Assembly (NCBI GenBank): GCA_002914805.1
Contig: JXTB01000641.1
Location: forward strand, 76,548 to 140,547
Reading direction: 5' to 3'
From: Parasponia andersonii
Taxonomy: Eukaryota; Streptophyta; Magnoliopsida; Rosales; Cannabaceae
DNA: 64,000 bases
Below the pieces are notes generated by a model. It did no database searches. It had not been told where the DNA came from and saw nothing but the letters and a program-made list of their open reading frames with translations. Shown in pieces: positions 49,110-62,400 of this stretch. A program made the position numbers and the translations under genes. The stretch's first letter is position 1. The number at the start of each line of letters is the position of its first letter.

Positions 49110-52100
49110 TCAATCTAAATACCTTCACTATTATCTCGTAAATATGTAACATCACCTTCATTAACGTCTTATATCAAAGCCTCCACCTAAACTCCTTTTG
49201 AGAATATTTCATGAGCAACAAGTATTTCGTTCTCATCTTCAACTCCTAAATTTTGATATTCTTTCAGTTTTGTTGCAAGAACAATTGACCATTGAGCATC
49301 AAGTGTATCATTGACATAAAATACTTGTTTTGCTTATGTTGCCAATATAAATGGATCATTCTTATGACCTATCTAGTTTAGATAAACTAAAGTGAAGCCT
49401 AACTCATCTTCTCTAACCCCATAGTTACTCTCCACCTATTGAGACATAAACACCGGCAACCAAAATATGACAAAATCAAGTTCCCAAATTTACTCGATAA
49501 TGCCATAGTATACCATATCACCCTCTATTGGGTTTTTATCCTTAGAACTAGAAAATTATATGATTTTTACAATAATACTTACCCCATTATTTTGGGTTGT
49601 TCTTATCTTATCACAGTCTCTTGTGCTAAAATGAACACTGTTAACTTGATAAGCATTATACTTAATTACACAATGATGGTCCATGTGATATCCATTTCAA
49701 TGTATCAGATAAATTGTGTGTTGCCTTGTTTATTTCATTTACAATCTATTCATAATGAAAAATTAACAATTAGAAATAGGGAAAAAATAAAATCAAACTA
49801 TTAATTGTAACAACTAATTGGAATTACCCGCTCGCGAAACCAACTAATAAAAGTCCAATAATGTTCATCATGGATCCACTTCTCTCTTTTTGATTTCATT
49901 GAGAATTATGCTTTGATCCAATTTATATGCTCCTTTCAACAAATCATTTCCAAAGTAAACCATTATTATTAAAGAATTTAACATTCAATCAATGAAAATC
50001 TAATTCACAAAAAAACTTACTCGATGAAAGGTTGGACTTTAGCTATATTTTATAACATAGGACGATATGCTTGGTCTAGTTGTTCTCATTTAACTGCATA
50101 CACGACACCACCACTTACGCTTTTATTAATATTTGAATATGCGGGTACTCTGATAGCTTCTACATTTGCCAAATACTCAGAACAAAACTCAACAGCTTCT
50201 TCTATGATATAACACTCTACAATGCATCCTTCTGGCTGGCTTCGATTTCTAACATATCCTTTTAGAATTTTCATGTATCTCTCAAATGGATAGATCTATC
50301 TCAAATAAACAAGACCACATAACTTCACTTCTCCAACCAAATGTACGTTAAGATGTATCATTATATCAAAAAAACTAGGCAGAAAAAGCTGCTCGAACAT
50401 GCACAATGTTACAACAAGTTCACGTTGTAGTTCATCTAACTTGGATACATCGACCACCTTAGAACAAAGTCTATTAAAAAATATGCATAATCTGGTGATT
50501 GCATATCGAACATTTTTAGGTAATACGGACCTGATCACTATAGGTAGCAAATGTTGTATTAGTGTATGACAATCATGAGATTTAAGTCCAACTAGTATCA
50601 AATTATTCATATCTACTAATATTCTAATATTAGAAGAATAGTCTTCAGGAACTTTCACATTAAATAAAGATTGACACAATTGATATTTTTCTTCATTTTT
50701 CAATGTGAAGCAAGCAGGGGGTAAATATGTTCGCTTCTCCTCCACTTTAGGAACTAACTCTTTTCGAACACCCATGTCAACAAGATCCATACGGGCACCA
50801 ATACTATCCTTATTCTTCCCTAGAATATTTAATAAAGTTCCAATTATATTATCACATATGTTCTTCTCAATATACATGACATCTAAGTTATGTCTCAGAA
50901 GTAAATGTTGCCAATACTCTAACTCAAAAAATATAGATTTCTTCTTCCAACAATTCTTTGGGGTTTTTACAACCTTCACAGTACTGCGTCTTTTTCTTTT
51001 CTTACTGATATCACTTATTTAAACCTTTCAAAGGCTAAATTCGAGCTTAGAGACTGTTTCTAGTATCTCTGTCCCAGTTAAAGGTTATGGTATCAATTCA
51101 AATTCTTGAGAACCATTAAATATTTTTTTTCCAAATTCTGTATACATGTTTGTGATGTAAAAATCTTCTATAGCCCATATAACTCAATTTTCTAGCATAT
51201 GTTAAGAACTGACAACTTGTTTTCTCATCACTAATAGGACATGCTTTATATCCTTTAGTGGAAAACCTAGACAAAATCCCATATGTAGGGAAGTCATTGA
51301 TTATCCATAGTAACACAACCTTGAGAGTAAATTCTTCATCCTTATATGCATCATAAGCTTTCACACCATCATTCCACAAATTGTTCAACTCATCAATCAA
51401 CGGGGCTAAATATACATCAATGTCATTACCAGGTTGTCTAGGTTCTGATATTAACATTGTAAAAAGTGTAAACTTTCTTTACATATACAACAACGGAGGA
51501 AGATTATAGATTACAAGCATTACAGGCCAAAAACTATATTTGCTTTTTAGAGTTGTATGAGGATTAATACCATCCGCAGATAGACCAAGACGAAGATTCA
51601 TTGGATCACTTCCAAACGAAGGCCATTTGTAATCTATTGTTTTCCAATCCGGTGAATCAGCTGGATGTTTAAGTTTACCATCTTCTATCCTCTCATTTGC
51701 ATGCCATATTAGATCTTTAGCATGCTCACAATTTCAGAATAGACGGGTAAAACGAAGAATTAGAGGAATATACCACAAAACCTTAGCAGGGGTTCCAACT
51801 TTTACCTCTTTAGAATTCTTATCTGTTGCTACCTAGTCTGACCACATACTGGACAACAAATTTCGTCTTTAAATTTCTTTCGATATAAAATACAATCATT
51901 TGGGCAAGCATGAATGTTCTCATATTGCATACCCAATGAGCATAAAGTCTTTTTGGCCTCATAAAAGGAAGGTGGTATCTCATTATCATTTGGCAATATC
52001 TCTCCTAGTAAAGCTAACAAGTCTAAAAAGCTCTTATCACTCTATCCATGTCTTGCTTTCAAATTATACAATTTCAATAATGCAGACAACTTTGTAAATT

Positions 52101-52503
52101 TCGTACAACTCAAATAGATCGGTTTCTCAGTATCATTAAGTAATGATTGAAACTTAATAGGATCTACATCTGTTTCATACTGTGCATCATTAATCATTTC
52201 AAAAATATCATCATTTAAATCTAATTCAGAATCATCTCTTATACTCTTCTTTGATGAAAATCTAGTAATTGGAACCTTTTCACTATGCCAAATCTATTGT
52301 TTGTAACTTTGATCTATTTCATTGAAAAATAAGTGTTCTTTTATCTTTTTAACCCCTATCTTTTGTAAATTTTCACATTTAAGACACAGACATGGAATTA
52401 AATTGGAATATTTCACATTTTCAATAGCAAACTCCAAAAAGCTGTCAACTCCCTTTCTATATTCAGTCGATAGTCAATCTGCCAATATCCATTCCTTATC
52501 CAT
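49110..52503 (-). pseudogene. CACTA TNP2 transposase, decayed
   Basis: The start MDKEWILAD (52503) opens a transposase-associated domain. It is followed by a zinc-binding stretch, HACPNDCILYRK and CCPVCGQTR (about 51915-51830). The TNP2 core has the canonical KHPADSPDWK, GINPHTT and GNDIDVYLAPLIDELNNLW (about 51680-51350). A DUF4218-like domain has LPSFFDIMIHLNVHLVGEV (about 50380-50320) and the conserved YMKILKGYVRNRSQPEG (about 50280-50230). A DUF4216-like piece has VFYVNDTLDAQWSIVL (about 49325-49270). In-frame stops occur after ILAD, after SYKQ and elsewhere, several from Trp or Arg codons. The product once cut and pasted the element; now it is dead. Confidence 0.85.
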
Positions 52504-53946
52504 TCTAAGCACAATTGAAAAACAAAAAAAAATAAAAATAAACAATTGATATCAAAAACTAACTAAATTGAGTACTACTAAATTCAAAACTTAATTTATT
52601 CTTAAATAGTCTCATTTGTTACAAGCAATTTGTCAATCAACCAAATATAACATATGAAAAAATAATATCAACACAAATAATAAACTCAAGCAATCCCATA
52701 TAATTATAACATCATCATATCACCACAACATACAATTTCCTATATGATATCATATCTCATCTAGTTTAAATTTTCCAAAATAATAAGATAAAACCAATGT
52801 GAAAGTGACATAAGTCAATAAAAGAAAAAAAATTGAGAAAACATACCTCAGTTGACTCAGTTTGCTAATTCATAAGTAATCTAAGTACTCTGACTTCTAC
52901 TGAAACTTATACGCAAATTAAAATGATAAATAAAATTAAACATCTATAATGTACAATACTTTAAATTTGAAAATTAATATATTTGAAATAAGTATATATG
53001 CAAAATAAGAATTTTGACAACTAAAAAATGATATAGAATTCTACAACAACAATCTAAATCCAACCAATTAAAAATTTTAGACTCAAAGATCTCAAGTTAA
53101 CCTTTCAAACATCAAATGGAAAATCAAGACTATTGATGCGTTTTATATAAATGTTGATATATACACATTCTTTACATTATTCACGATTCTAGCTAGCTCG
53201 TACAAATAGGCAAATCACTCTTTTTGTATATAAGAAACTTGAGATTTGAGACAAAATTTTGAGAACGGGAAAAAAAAGAATATATAGAGATAGCTCCAAT
53301 GAATATATTTAGCGCCACTTAGATTCAAAAAATGTCTCTATGTCAATTAATCATATTCTCATGCCCCAAGAAAATAGAAAATTTTGATGATAAAATACCT
53401 TAATGTGCTACTACATATATGGTTCATTTTTTAGCATTCTAAAATCAACAATCTCCTTTATCAAACTAAATTTTGAATAATATGGCTTTGGATGGAGACA
53501 AAGTTCCCAATATGAAGTGTAAGTGGATGTTTTTTACGACAGAGGACATAGAAGAGACCAACTACGCCAACAATGCCCAATTGCAGGTTGATTAATTATT
53601 TTTTACTTTTTACCTAAGATATATATGTGTGCCACTTTTCATACTTTTTCATAGCTCTAATATCTTTTGATACTAATCTCCTTTCTCACAACTATAAGTT
53701 TTCAAATAATGTTGTCGTCTCTTAGAAATATGAGAAGTCTTTTTGTGAGGCCCGCGAATGCATGTGATCATAATGAATAAAATGGTAAATTCATAGGTCA
53801 TGATCGTTTTTCAAAAATTAATGGTTAAAAAAAAGTAATATATGAAAACTAACTTATATATGCTCCACAAAAAATTTCCCAAATAGTTTAATTGGTCTAC
53901 AAATTACGACAAATGCTAAAAGATCCCATTCATCACATTCAAGTAT
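52504..53946. other. CACTA non-coding flank beyond the TNP2 start
   Basis: AT-rich sequence upstream of TNP2 within the CACTA element, with no gene seen. It ends at the target site of the solo LTR. Confidence 0.5.
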
Positions 53947-53951
53947 AATAG

Positions 53952-55990
53952 TGTAAAAACTGAGTTTTTTTAGGGGCAAAATAGTCTTTTGACTAGATTT
54001 AAAAAAAAATCAGATTATATAAACCCCTCTCTCTCTCTCCTCTGTCTCGTCTCCCCTCTCAGAATCTCTCTCGCTCTCCCTGCTCTCTCTTTCGGCCGAA
54101 GACCGGAACCACCGCAAGTCCCAGTCCAAGCTTCGTCCAGCCGAGTAGATCACCGGCGAGCCTCCCCCGCGCCACCACGAGTCGGTCACCAGCCACCAAA
54201 GGCCGCTGGAGCAGCCGCCGTTGCTTGAGAAGACAAAATGGCCGTTTGAAGCTTTTTGTCACCGGCAAAGATTCCGACCACCATTCGACCCCCAACTGGT
54301 CCCGTTGGATTCGTCTCATCGTAAGGATCGTCAAGGTATATATATCTCAACCCTATTTTTTCCAGATTGAAAGTTGCCATTTTTTGGCATTTCGAGTTTA
54401 TGGTTGTAGTTTTTGATCCGGCTGTTGGATTGTGTTTTTGACCATATTTTTGGAATGTAGTCAGAAAATGGAGAAATTTGATATATATATATTGTGTGGT
54501 TTGGTGATCGGTACAAAAATCGAGATCGGACGGTCGAGATTTTGTCTCGTTTTGTGTGCTGCTGGTCCGGTGTGGCCCAGACCAGAATTGGACAAATTAT
54601 ATGTCTAACCTAGCTATTTTGGGTGCTAGGAATTCAGTGAAGAGATCCGTTTGCGAAATTGAAGCTCCGGTGAGAAGTTGACTTTTCGCAAGAGGACGAT
54701 CGAGGGCTTAGAATTAGTTTCCAACCCTCCGAGCGATCGTCAACGACACCTTGAGGACTCAATAGCGTGGTATCGCTATTCCGGTGAGGTAGGGGTTTAG
54801 TTACCTTCATTTTATACCGTTTTTGAGTTAAAACTTATTTTCTACAGCATATAAGAACAAGTGTGTTTTTAATGATTTGAATTATATATGATGGAATCTA
54901 GTCGTACGATATATACTGTACTGCTCTGGGAATTTGCTGTGCATAGGTTATTTTGGGTATATCAAAAATAGGGCCGTTATGCTGCCCGTTTTTCTATAAA
55001 ACCCTATTATGCATGTTCTACTGAAAAACCAGAGTACAGTAGTTTTTACACTTCAGTTCTGGATTGCACGTGTCATAGGATCATACATGAGTACCGTGGG
55101 TTTTACAGTGTGGCGCTGCGTGCCCCACCGTCGGTAAAAGTCCGTAAACTCGTGTGGGGTTTGTTCTTCTGATTACCTCCCCATTTGGCAGGTGTAGGCA
55201 ATTCAGTTACCCCTCTAGGTGTGGTAGGCGACACACGGGTGTCCCCTTCGGGTATGGGCTTAGGTGTCAGGCAGGCTGTTAGACATACTTAGTGCCATCA
55301 TCTTAGGTTTCCATAGATGAGAGGATAAGAGCTCATGGATATAGGTTGATTTTTGTCATGTGCATATGGATTGATGGTTTTGATTACACTATTTTATATA
55401 TATGGGCTCTCGGTTTGGATTATATATATATATATGTGTGTGTATGTTTTGGATTTGAACTAACCATGCAGGAGTTTTCCATCACTGAATTATTTTTCTT
55501 TGAGGTAATTATTTTCCTGCTGGGCCTTGTATGCTCACCCCCCCTTTTTCCCTTTCTCAGGTGGTGTTCAGTGCGATCTTGGAAATCAGGAGGAGTAAGA
55601 GGCCATCTTGACTGTAGTTCATTTCTTGGTAATGCTAGAAGTCTACTGTAATGGTATTTGGACTGTTTGGGGTTTTGTATTAGCATTGAACTAAGATTAC
55701 TACTTTCTATTTTGTCTGTATATGCCATTTTGGGATTTAACTTGTTGTTGTAGATGATGATGATACTTGGACTTATATTTGATTTTCCCGTTTTTTGATT
55801 ATTATTCGGTCTATGTTTAATGATGTATACGAACTGTGGGAGAGGTTCACGGGATGAAAGTCCAAATACTTTATCAAAATGAACTGTTTACAAAACTAAA
55901 ACTTTTTAGATACTTTTCAAATAAATCATGGAATTTCTCATCTTTGTGAAATTTTCCTTCTGCCACTGGCCCAGGTTTTGGGTTATGACA
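53952..55990 (+). mobile_element. Solo LTR of the Tekay family, nested in the CACTA element
   Basis: A single 2,039-bp LTR runs from TGTAAAAAC to GGTTATGACA and is flanked by the 5-bp duplication AATAG (53947-53951 and 55991-55995). It matches the reverse complement of the LTRs of the element at 19429-26948. No internal sequence remains, as expected after recombination between two LTRs. Confidence 0.92.
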
Positions 55991-55995
55991 AATAG

Positions 55996-56830
55996 AGTCT
56001 CTCGAAGATGTATTTTGCACTTGCCCTCAAAATATTGGTGAAGCTGGCCTTTTGTAATTGATCATATCTAAATTAAGTAGTACTAAGTATCTAACATAAA
56101 ATTTCTAGAAATTCAGAGAGCCTACTTCAATTTTAAACTTTTGCAACTAATGATCAACTCCACATGACTTCACCAAATTAAAAACATTGAATATGTAAAT
56201 TTCTAAAAAACTTTACAATATTCAATTAAAATTACATAAATTTGGATTAATTAATACTAAGGATGAAAATTAAAAAGCATAACCTAGTACATGATTCCTA
56301 GTAAATAAACATGAAATTAGTATAAATTCATATAACACACCTTCAATTCGAAACTTTTTACAACTAAATGAACTCACATTTCATCTAAAATAAATAAACA
56401 AATAGTAATAAAATAATAACAAATTCAGATTAATTTGCAGTTAAATAGCAAAACATACCCAAAAATAATATTTCTAGCAAATAAATAGTCTAACTCGACA
56501 TTACAAGAGTAAAGATTATCAATGCATGCTCAAGATATTCACATTTGATAAATTAGGGTTTCAAATATAAACTCTTTCGAATATAACCTAAAACATGAAA
56601 TTTCTACAAAATAATTGGTCAAAATCATGGTTACGACAATGGGTAATCTAATTTTAGTGACAAAAACGAGTTTAAAAGCTTAAATATACCTTGTTTGCTA
56701 GAGAAAATGGTGAAAATGGTGGAAAGGGGAAACTTGGCCACGACTGGAAGTGAAGAGGAAGAGCGAGTTATCTGCTGGGTGATCGTTTTGGGATCCTTTT
56801 TATTGGGCACCTACCTCGACACTATATGGG
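55996..56830. other. CACTA non-coding interior, no gene seen
   Basis: AT-rich sequence continuing the CACTA element after the solo LTR, leading to its right subterminal repeats at 56830-57142. Confidence 0.5.
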
Positions 56831-57572
56831 CACTGAGAAAAATGTATCATGGCGCCTTATGGGCACCGTGAAAGAAGGGATACCATGACGCTTCTTAGGC
56901 GCTATGGTATTTTATCATGGCACTTATTAAGCGCCATGATAGCGCCGTAATAGGTGTATCATAGCGCTTTATAGGTGCCATGAAAGTTAAATACAACGGC
57001 ATCCAAAGGGTGTCGTTAAAGATAGGATACTACGGCGCTTCTTAGGTACCATAGTATTGCCTCCATTTATTACAGCGCTTAGTTAATCACTTATCACGGC
57101 GTGTCCGTACACGCGCTGTGATAGTAGATATTTTTAGTAGTGCTATTTGAATATTTCACTGACCATGCAGGACCTTAGAAGTAAGTATTTTTGTTTTGGC
57201 TAAAAACTTGTAATCGAATCTCTATTGAGTATTCGCATTTTTACTCCCCTTATCTTTTCCTATTTTTAAGTGATTGTTTGTTTAACATAGTTGCCCTGAT
57301 AGCTAGACAAACGTTTGCTTTGTGCTTGTAGTCTTATACCTCTTCTTTGGTTAATTCTTCCACCCTATCCTTTTCCTTTTCATGTCTAATTATTTAGTCA
57401 AGATTAGTATATTTACTAAGTGGATATATGAGAATGAGTTTACTACTAATTTGAGTACTTAGAAAAATAATAGATTTTCTGTAAATTACTTTTGGACATT
57501 CGGATTCAAAGATTCTTGAAATTCACTTATCTAACAATAAAGGTTTTTCCAGCTAAGTTTTTATTCCAATTT

Positions 57573-58276
57573 AACTAGATTTTCTTAAACTTCAGTAAAT
57601 GCTCTCTTCAAAAAAATTGAACTAGCAAATAATTTCACTAATTTGAGGATCGAAATGCTAAAAATTTAAGTATTGGTTTTGTTTTAAATTTTACAACTGT
57701 ACTATTTATTTATATTTTTAATTAAAATTATTAAAAATGAAGGTCTTAAATTTAACGGTGACAACCCGTTAAATTTCTTCTGCGTTGAAAATTTCTTCAC
57801 CCATGGTATATGGCTGCTTTCTTACAAAACCCGAACTCTTACTTTCCGCACATTATTATAGTGATAGGTCCCGATCAGCCCACTTCATCTGATATCATGC
57901 CAAAATAGAAAGAAATTGTCATATGCATGCATTCACAAGGTATATGAAATTGTAACCCATTTGCAAGCATTATTATCTTCTCATATACTTTGTAATGAAT
58001 AGTTGATTTACATGTTAAAGTTGAATGGCAAGACATCATAATTAAAAAAAAAACTTTTGCATTTTATTGAGATGTGCTTCAATTTCAAATGTAATTTACA
58101 ATAATCCAAATATAGTTGGAAAATATACTCGAATGAACTAATTTGACCGTTACATAAGTACTTCAAATTAGCTGCACTATATCTCCCATATTCAAGCATG
58201 GTTAACCAAAGTAGAGAGAATTATGATGTCAAAAATCTGACTAATAATATTGAACATATATTTTAGACAATTCTAT
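57573..58276. repeat. Dispersed duplicated segment, copy 2
   Basis: This is the partner of 2481-3505, lacking about 300 bp of it. The left border lies at ttcttaaacttcag as in copy 1. The right border is the LTR at 58277; up to that base the match to the P450 upstream region continues. No gene seen. Confidence 0.75.
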
Positions 58277-59073
58277 TGTTGGAGCGGTTTTTCACTAGTT
58301 GTCCACGTGTCTCTGAAATGCTGATGTTTTTTCCTCCAATTGTCTACGTATCCTTGCTATCCCAAAGAGCTTTTGACTTCAGGCATCATCAGAGAGGCGG
58401 GGAAGGCCACCTGTAAAGACTCTCCGATGCTTAAGTTAGTTGTTTATCTTTGATTTAGGGCAGCAAAGATTTAGTTTTTCTTTGTATGAGTATATCTTTA
58501 TCTTTTTGTTTGCGTATATGCCTTCCTTTCGGGGACGCATGGCTCATATATATAGTCGTGAAATTGTGAATCTCAAGGTTCTCAATCCCAGGACCGAGTA
58601 TCTTTTTTCACCAGGACTTACTCCAGAGATCACGGGCCGAGATTACTATGATTCTCCCTGCATCGTCGTAGCCTAGTTTCTGCCGTCCCATATGGCTCGA
58701 GTCTGTCAAGGGCGATATTTTGACAAACCACTGTTCTGTCAGGATAGTTTGTCCAATATGCACACTTACTCAGACTTGTATTAAATACTCTGTATGAGTC
58801 AGGAGCTGTGAGTTGCTTCCCTCTAGTGGAAGACCCTTGGGGCTCTCGACCCTCAACTGTCAAGGTAAGAATCAGACTCGACCGAGTCCATCTAAGGTCT
58901 GGGATGGGCTCGGCCCTAGCATCAGATAGCCCATGGGCCTACATGGTACCACGTGCGAATCGCGTGGCCCTTAATTAGTCACTCCGGACACGAGTTGGAT
59001 GATGTGCCCCGTTTATGTCCTGTTCTGCCACTTAATCATCCATGTGGTGTATGATTTAGGAGCGGGTCCCACA
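58277..59073 (-). repeat. 3' LTR of the second Tat-like element
   Basis: On the plus strand it runs TGTTGGAGCGG...GAGCGGGTCCCACA, with TG/CA ends and a short inverted repeat around gagcgg. The partner LTR is outside the window, so the borders rest on these ends, on the break in similarity at 58276 and on the adjacent polypurine tract. Confidence 0.65.
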
Positions 59074-59090
59074 ACTGCCCCCATTTCCCT
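59074..59090 (-). other. Polypurine tract of the second Tat-like element
   Basis: On the minus strand agggaaatgggggcagt abuts the LTR. It shares gggggcag with the internal site at 14035 in the first element. Confidence 0.65.
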
Positions 59091-59283
59091 ATTTGATGCA
59101 TTCCTATCCATCAAGTGGGGAAATTGTTTCTCTGTTCCTCCAATTTGAGGGATACATGTGGCTCCACAATTGCTGACGTGGGGGCACGCCATCCCGTGTC
59201 ACAATTTTTTTAAATTTTGAAATTCTGACGCTTCGGTCTTCCTTGCTCTGCTCTTCTCCAAGGAAAAACTCTTTGGCTCCCCC

Positions 59284-59291
59284 TCTATAAA
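59284..59291 (+). promoter_or_regulatory. TATA box of the antisense gene in the second Tat-like element
   Basis: ctataaaacc lies about 130 bp before the ATG at 59417, followed by a CT-rich leader. Its position relative to LTR and gene matches the TATA box at 17183-17190 of the first element. Confidence 0.6.
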
Positions 59292-59416
59292 ACCCGCATT
59301 TATGCTCATTTCTTACTTTACCAAAATCTCCAAGTATTTCAACTTTCTCAAATCTTAGGGTTTCCGCATCTCCTTTTTCCTAGAACCTTTCGTCTTCTTC
59401 GATCATATCTAACACG

Positions 59417-62400
59417 ATGGCTCTGGAACTGAGTCAGAAACTCCACTTCGTCGCGGATTCAAAATTAGGGTCATTGAGGAGGCAGCTCTACTTCACCGGC
59501 GGAGTCACTTTAGAGAGGGTCGACTGCCTAACGGACTGGTACCTTTACCCCTCTGATCCGGAAGGCTCCATCATTCTAGGGAGGTGGCATCTGGAGTGGT
59601 TGTAGTTTCCTCTCCCTCCTTTGGTCCATCAGTTCTTTAGCCTCGCAGGGATTCATCCGATGCAGCTCAATGCTAACAGAATCATGATCTTGATGGGGCT
59701 TTCCGCCCTGTCAGTCCTCTATAACATATATATAGACCTAGAGGTCATCTTTTATGCCTACAAGCTCACCCTCATCCCCAAAAAGAGCTCCTACCCCACT
59801 TTCTACCTTCAACCGCTCCTGGGATGCCATATTTTTTGGGGCTTGCCGAGGTCAGATAAGCAATGGTACTCCCACTCTAGGCTGTATGCCGTCGGAGGGG
59901 TGTGGTGCTCTCATTGGGTGAATAGGGAGTACTTCCAAGTTTCTTCATTTTTTCTGCAGAGTAAGTACTAGGTTGTGATTTTTGGGTATGCGTTTACCTC
60001 GTCCGTTATTGCTCACGATATTTTTCCTTGTGCAGCCTCTACGGAAGAAAGCAGATTTAAGCCGCAATTGTTGGCAGGGCAGCTTGACGAGCTGGAATGG
60101 ATCGTCCTCTTTGGGTCTCCTGGGGATTGCCAACACATCTAGGCCACCCAGAACCCCCAGGTGATGAATATGATGCCTAGGATGATCTCATACCTTTCTT
60201 TCCCACTAGATACCTGGGTCATCACAAAGCACCTGCAGAGCCAGCTTAACGCCCCGGCTCTGAACTAGTTCCACCATGATGAGCAGAGTCGCATCGCCAT
60301 GGTGGGTCGTTAGGTTACGACATCGAGCCAGCTAGCGAGTCCCTGTGACCTGGTGGCGCCGACTAGCCACGAGCTCGAAGAGGCCGTGAGGCTCGTGGTC
60401 GAGGAGTGCATCAGGCTCTGTAGAGAGGAATCCACTGCCCCCAAGAGAGTTAAGAGTGAGTTCATTTTTGCATTCTGGAGCTCCGTTGATCGAGTTATAA
60501 CTGTGTTCTAACTACATTGCTTGCTCTTTATAAGTTCTGATGCAGGCCCTTCAGCAGACCCCTCTCCAGTCAAGGGAAGTGCCGCTGTGCACAAGGCTTG
60601 ATCCAAGGTATGTACTGGTCGGCACCTTGTAGTGTCCTCAGAGGACGAGGCACCTGTGGTCCCCTCCTCCGGCGCTAGCGGACCTCCGACTCGGGAGACG
60701 ACGGCCATAATAGTCGTTTATGGCAAGGGGGTGCCTTCAAGCCTGCCTGGGGAATCCGCCGGTCTGACCTCTTCCTCCCCCCACTCCAGTTCGAAGACGA
60801 GCGCTGGGTCCGATGCTGCTTGCCCCTGTGGGGAGATCGCTGAGCTCAGTGGGGGGGCTCCGAGGTTGAAATCTCGGTTGTCCTACCTTCCTCTGGTCCC
60901 AATAAAGCGGCATCACGAGGCCGACTCATCCAAAGAGAAAGAAGGCCTAGCAGGGAAGAGGAGCAGAATTGCCCTCTCTTCCGATAGTGATGACAATGGG
61001 GCCACGCTGACCCTCATGAGGAGGAGAAAGTCCGCACACGGAAGCTCGTCAGGGGAAACTGGTCAAGACAAGACCGAAAAATCACATTCAGGCAGGGCTC
61101 AAATGCTGGCGGCAACCAAAATTGCTGATGGAGCAGTAGTCACTGTGGCGTCTTTTGCTAAGGATGCGTCGCCCCCAGCTGTCGCCGAAGGCGCACTCGG
61201 CAATGCCCAGCTTTCTATCGTCTCCACCACCACTGCATTGGGAGCGTCGAAAAGAGCTACAGGAGCATGTCCAGTGGGAGGGGAGGGTATCCTCGTGGTT
61301 GGTGGGGTGGAGTTGCATTCCTCAGATGTGACAACACCCAAGGAGAAGGTCAAGCTGCAGAGCCCGAGCTGGAGGTGCCCTCTTAGAGAACGTCGAGTTC
61401 ATCGCTGGCCGTAACATTGCACAGTTTTCGCTCATCTAGCCGCCACCTCCATTTTTTTTGGCATCCTCACTGAACATTGGCTTCCCTTTCTTGTATCTTG
61501 CAACTAGCCACCATCTAATCCTTCTATTCTTCTCATGTCAGGGAGCTGACCGGGGAGTTGAACTCCCGTTCTGTACTGCCTGAGCAGAGCGAGGCCGCCC
61601 TTGCCAAGTTGAGGGCTGACTTCAACTTGTATCAGAGCCTAGATGAGGCTAGTGTCGGCGGCACAGTGGCTCATGCTCTAACTATCGAGAGGGTCGGGTG
61701 CGAGGAGCAGGTTGCAAAGTTTGCCAAGGCGGAGGCCGGCAGGCTCGCTCAATCCGAGGCCGCCACGCTGGCCTATGACGAGCTCAGGGTCAAAGAACAG
61801 GACCTGCAAAACGCAGGGGCGGAGATGAGGCTGACCTTCATCGCTCGCGACAGGGCTGTCGATGATGCCAAAGAGACAAGGAAGGCTGAGTTGAAAGCCA
61901 AACTAGAGGCCTATTCCCTTCAGCACAGACTCGACCGGTCCAATGAGGTAAACTGACATATTTGCTTGGATCACAAAAAATTGATGGGGGCTCATGCAGA
62001 GCTTTCTCGCAAGCACGGTGAAGATTTAGCTGATATTAACACAGTTTTTGTCGACTTGTTGTAGCAACAAGTGGAACTGAGGCTGGCAGTACTGAGGGAT
62101 AGACTGGCAGATGTGGAGAAGCTGAAGATGAGGTACCAGAGGCGGGTGGATGTCCTTTCTGCGGAGAGCTACAGGTCTTGCTAGGAGAATAGGGAGTTCA
62201 AAGGCCATGCAGAGGTGGTAATGCCAGACCAATTTGATGAGTAGAAAGGCGTCGAGAGGGACCATTATTCCATCAAGTACTACATGCAGTAGCTAGGGGA
62301 TGAGATCAACATCGTGTACCTTGCTGATGTGCTGAAGATGCTCAACGAAGAAAAAGACGGGCCCTCTACATCCGTCTCCATTGCCAAGGAGATTGTCCTC

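Larger units (their letters stand above)
45307..57142 (-). mobile_element. CACTA (En/Spm-like) DNA transposon with two decayed genes
   Basis: The left end tactacaataaaaa (one change from CACTAC) and the right end, cactactaaaaa on the minus strand, are flanked by 3-bp duplications CTA (45304-45306 and 57143-57145). Length is 11.8 kb, or about 9.8 kb without the nested solo LTR. On the minus strand it carries a TNP2 transposase gene and then a second gene with a plant En/Spm transposase-type region and an Ulp1-like cysteine protease. Both have stops. Confidence 0.9.
44436..57570 (+). repeat. Old LTR remnant split by the CACTA element
   Basis: Sequence from about 44480 (ttatatgtctaacttagcta, ggaattcagtga) follows the LTR at 54590-54850 at reduced identity. 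The match resumes right of the CACTA element at 57143 with accatgcaggacc, which matches accatgcaggag in the other LTRs. Only 44436-45306 and 57143-57570 belong to this remnant; the rest is the insertion. Confidence 0.5.

Noticed and set aside
58440..58863. Short frames on both strands within 58277-59073
   Set aside because: They lie inside the LTR of the second Tat-like element and show no domain.
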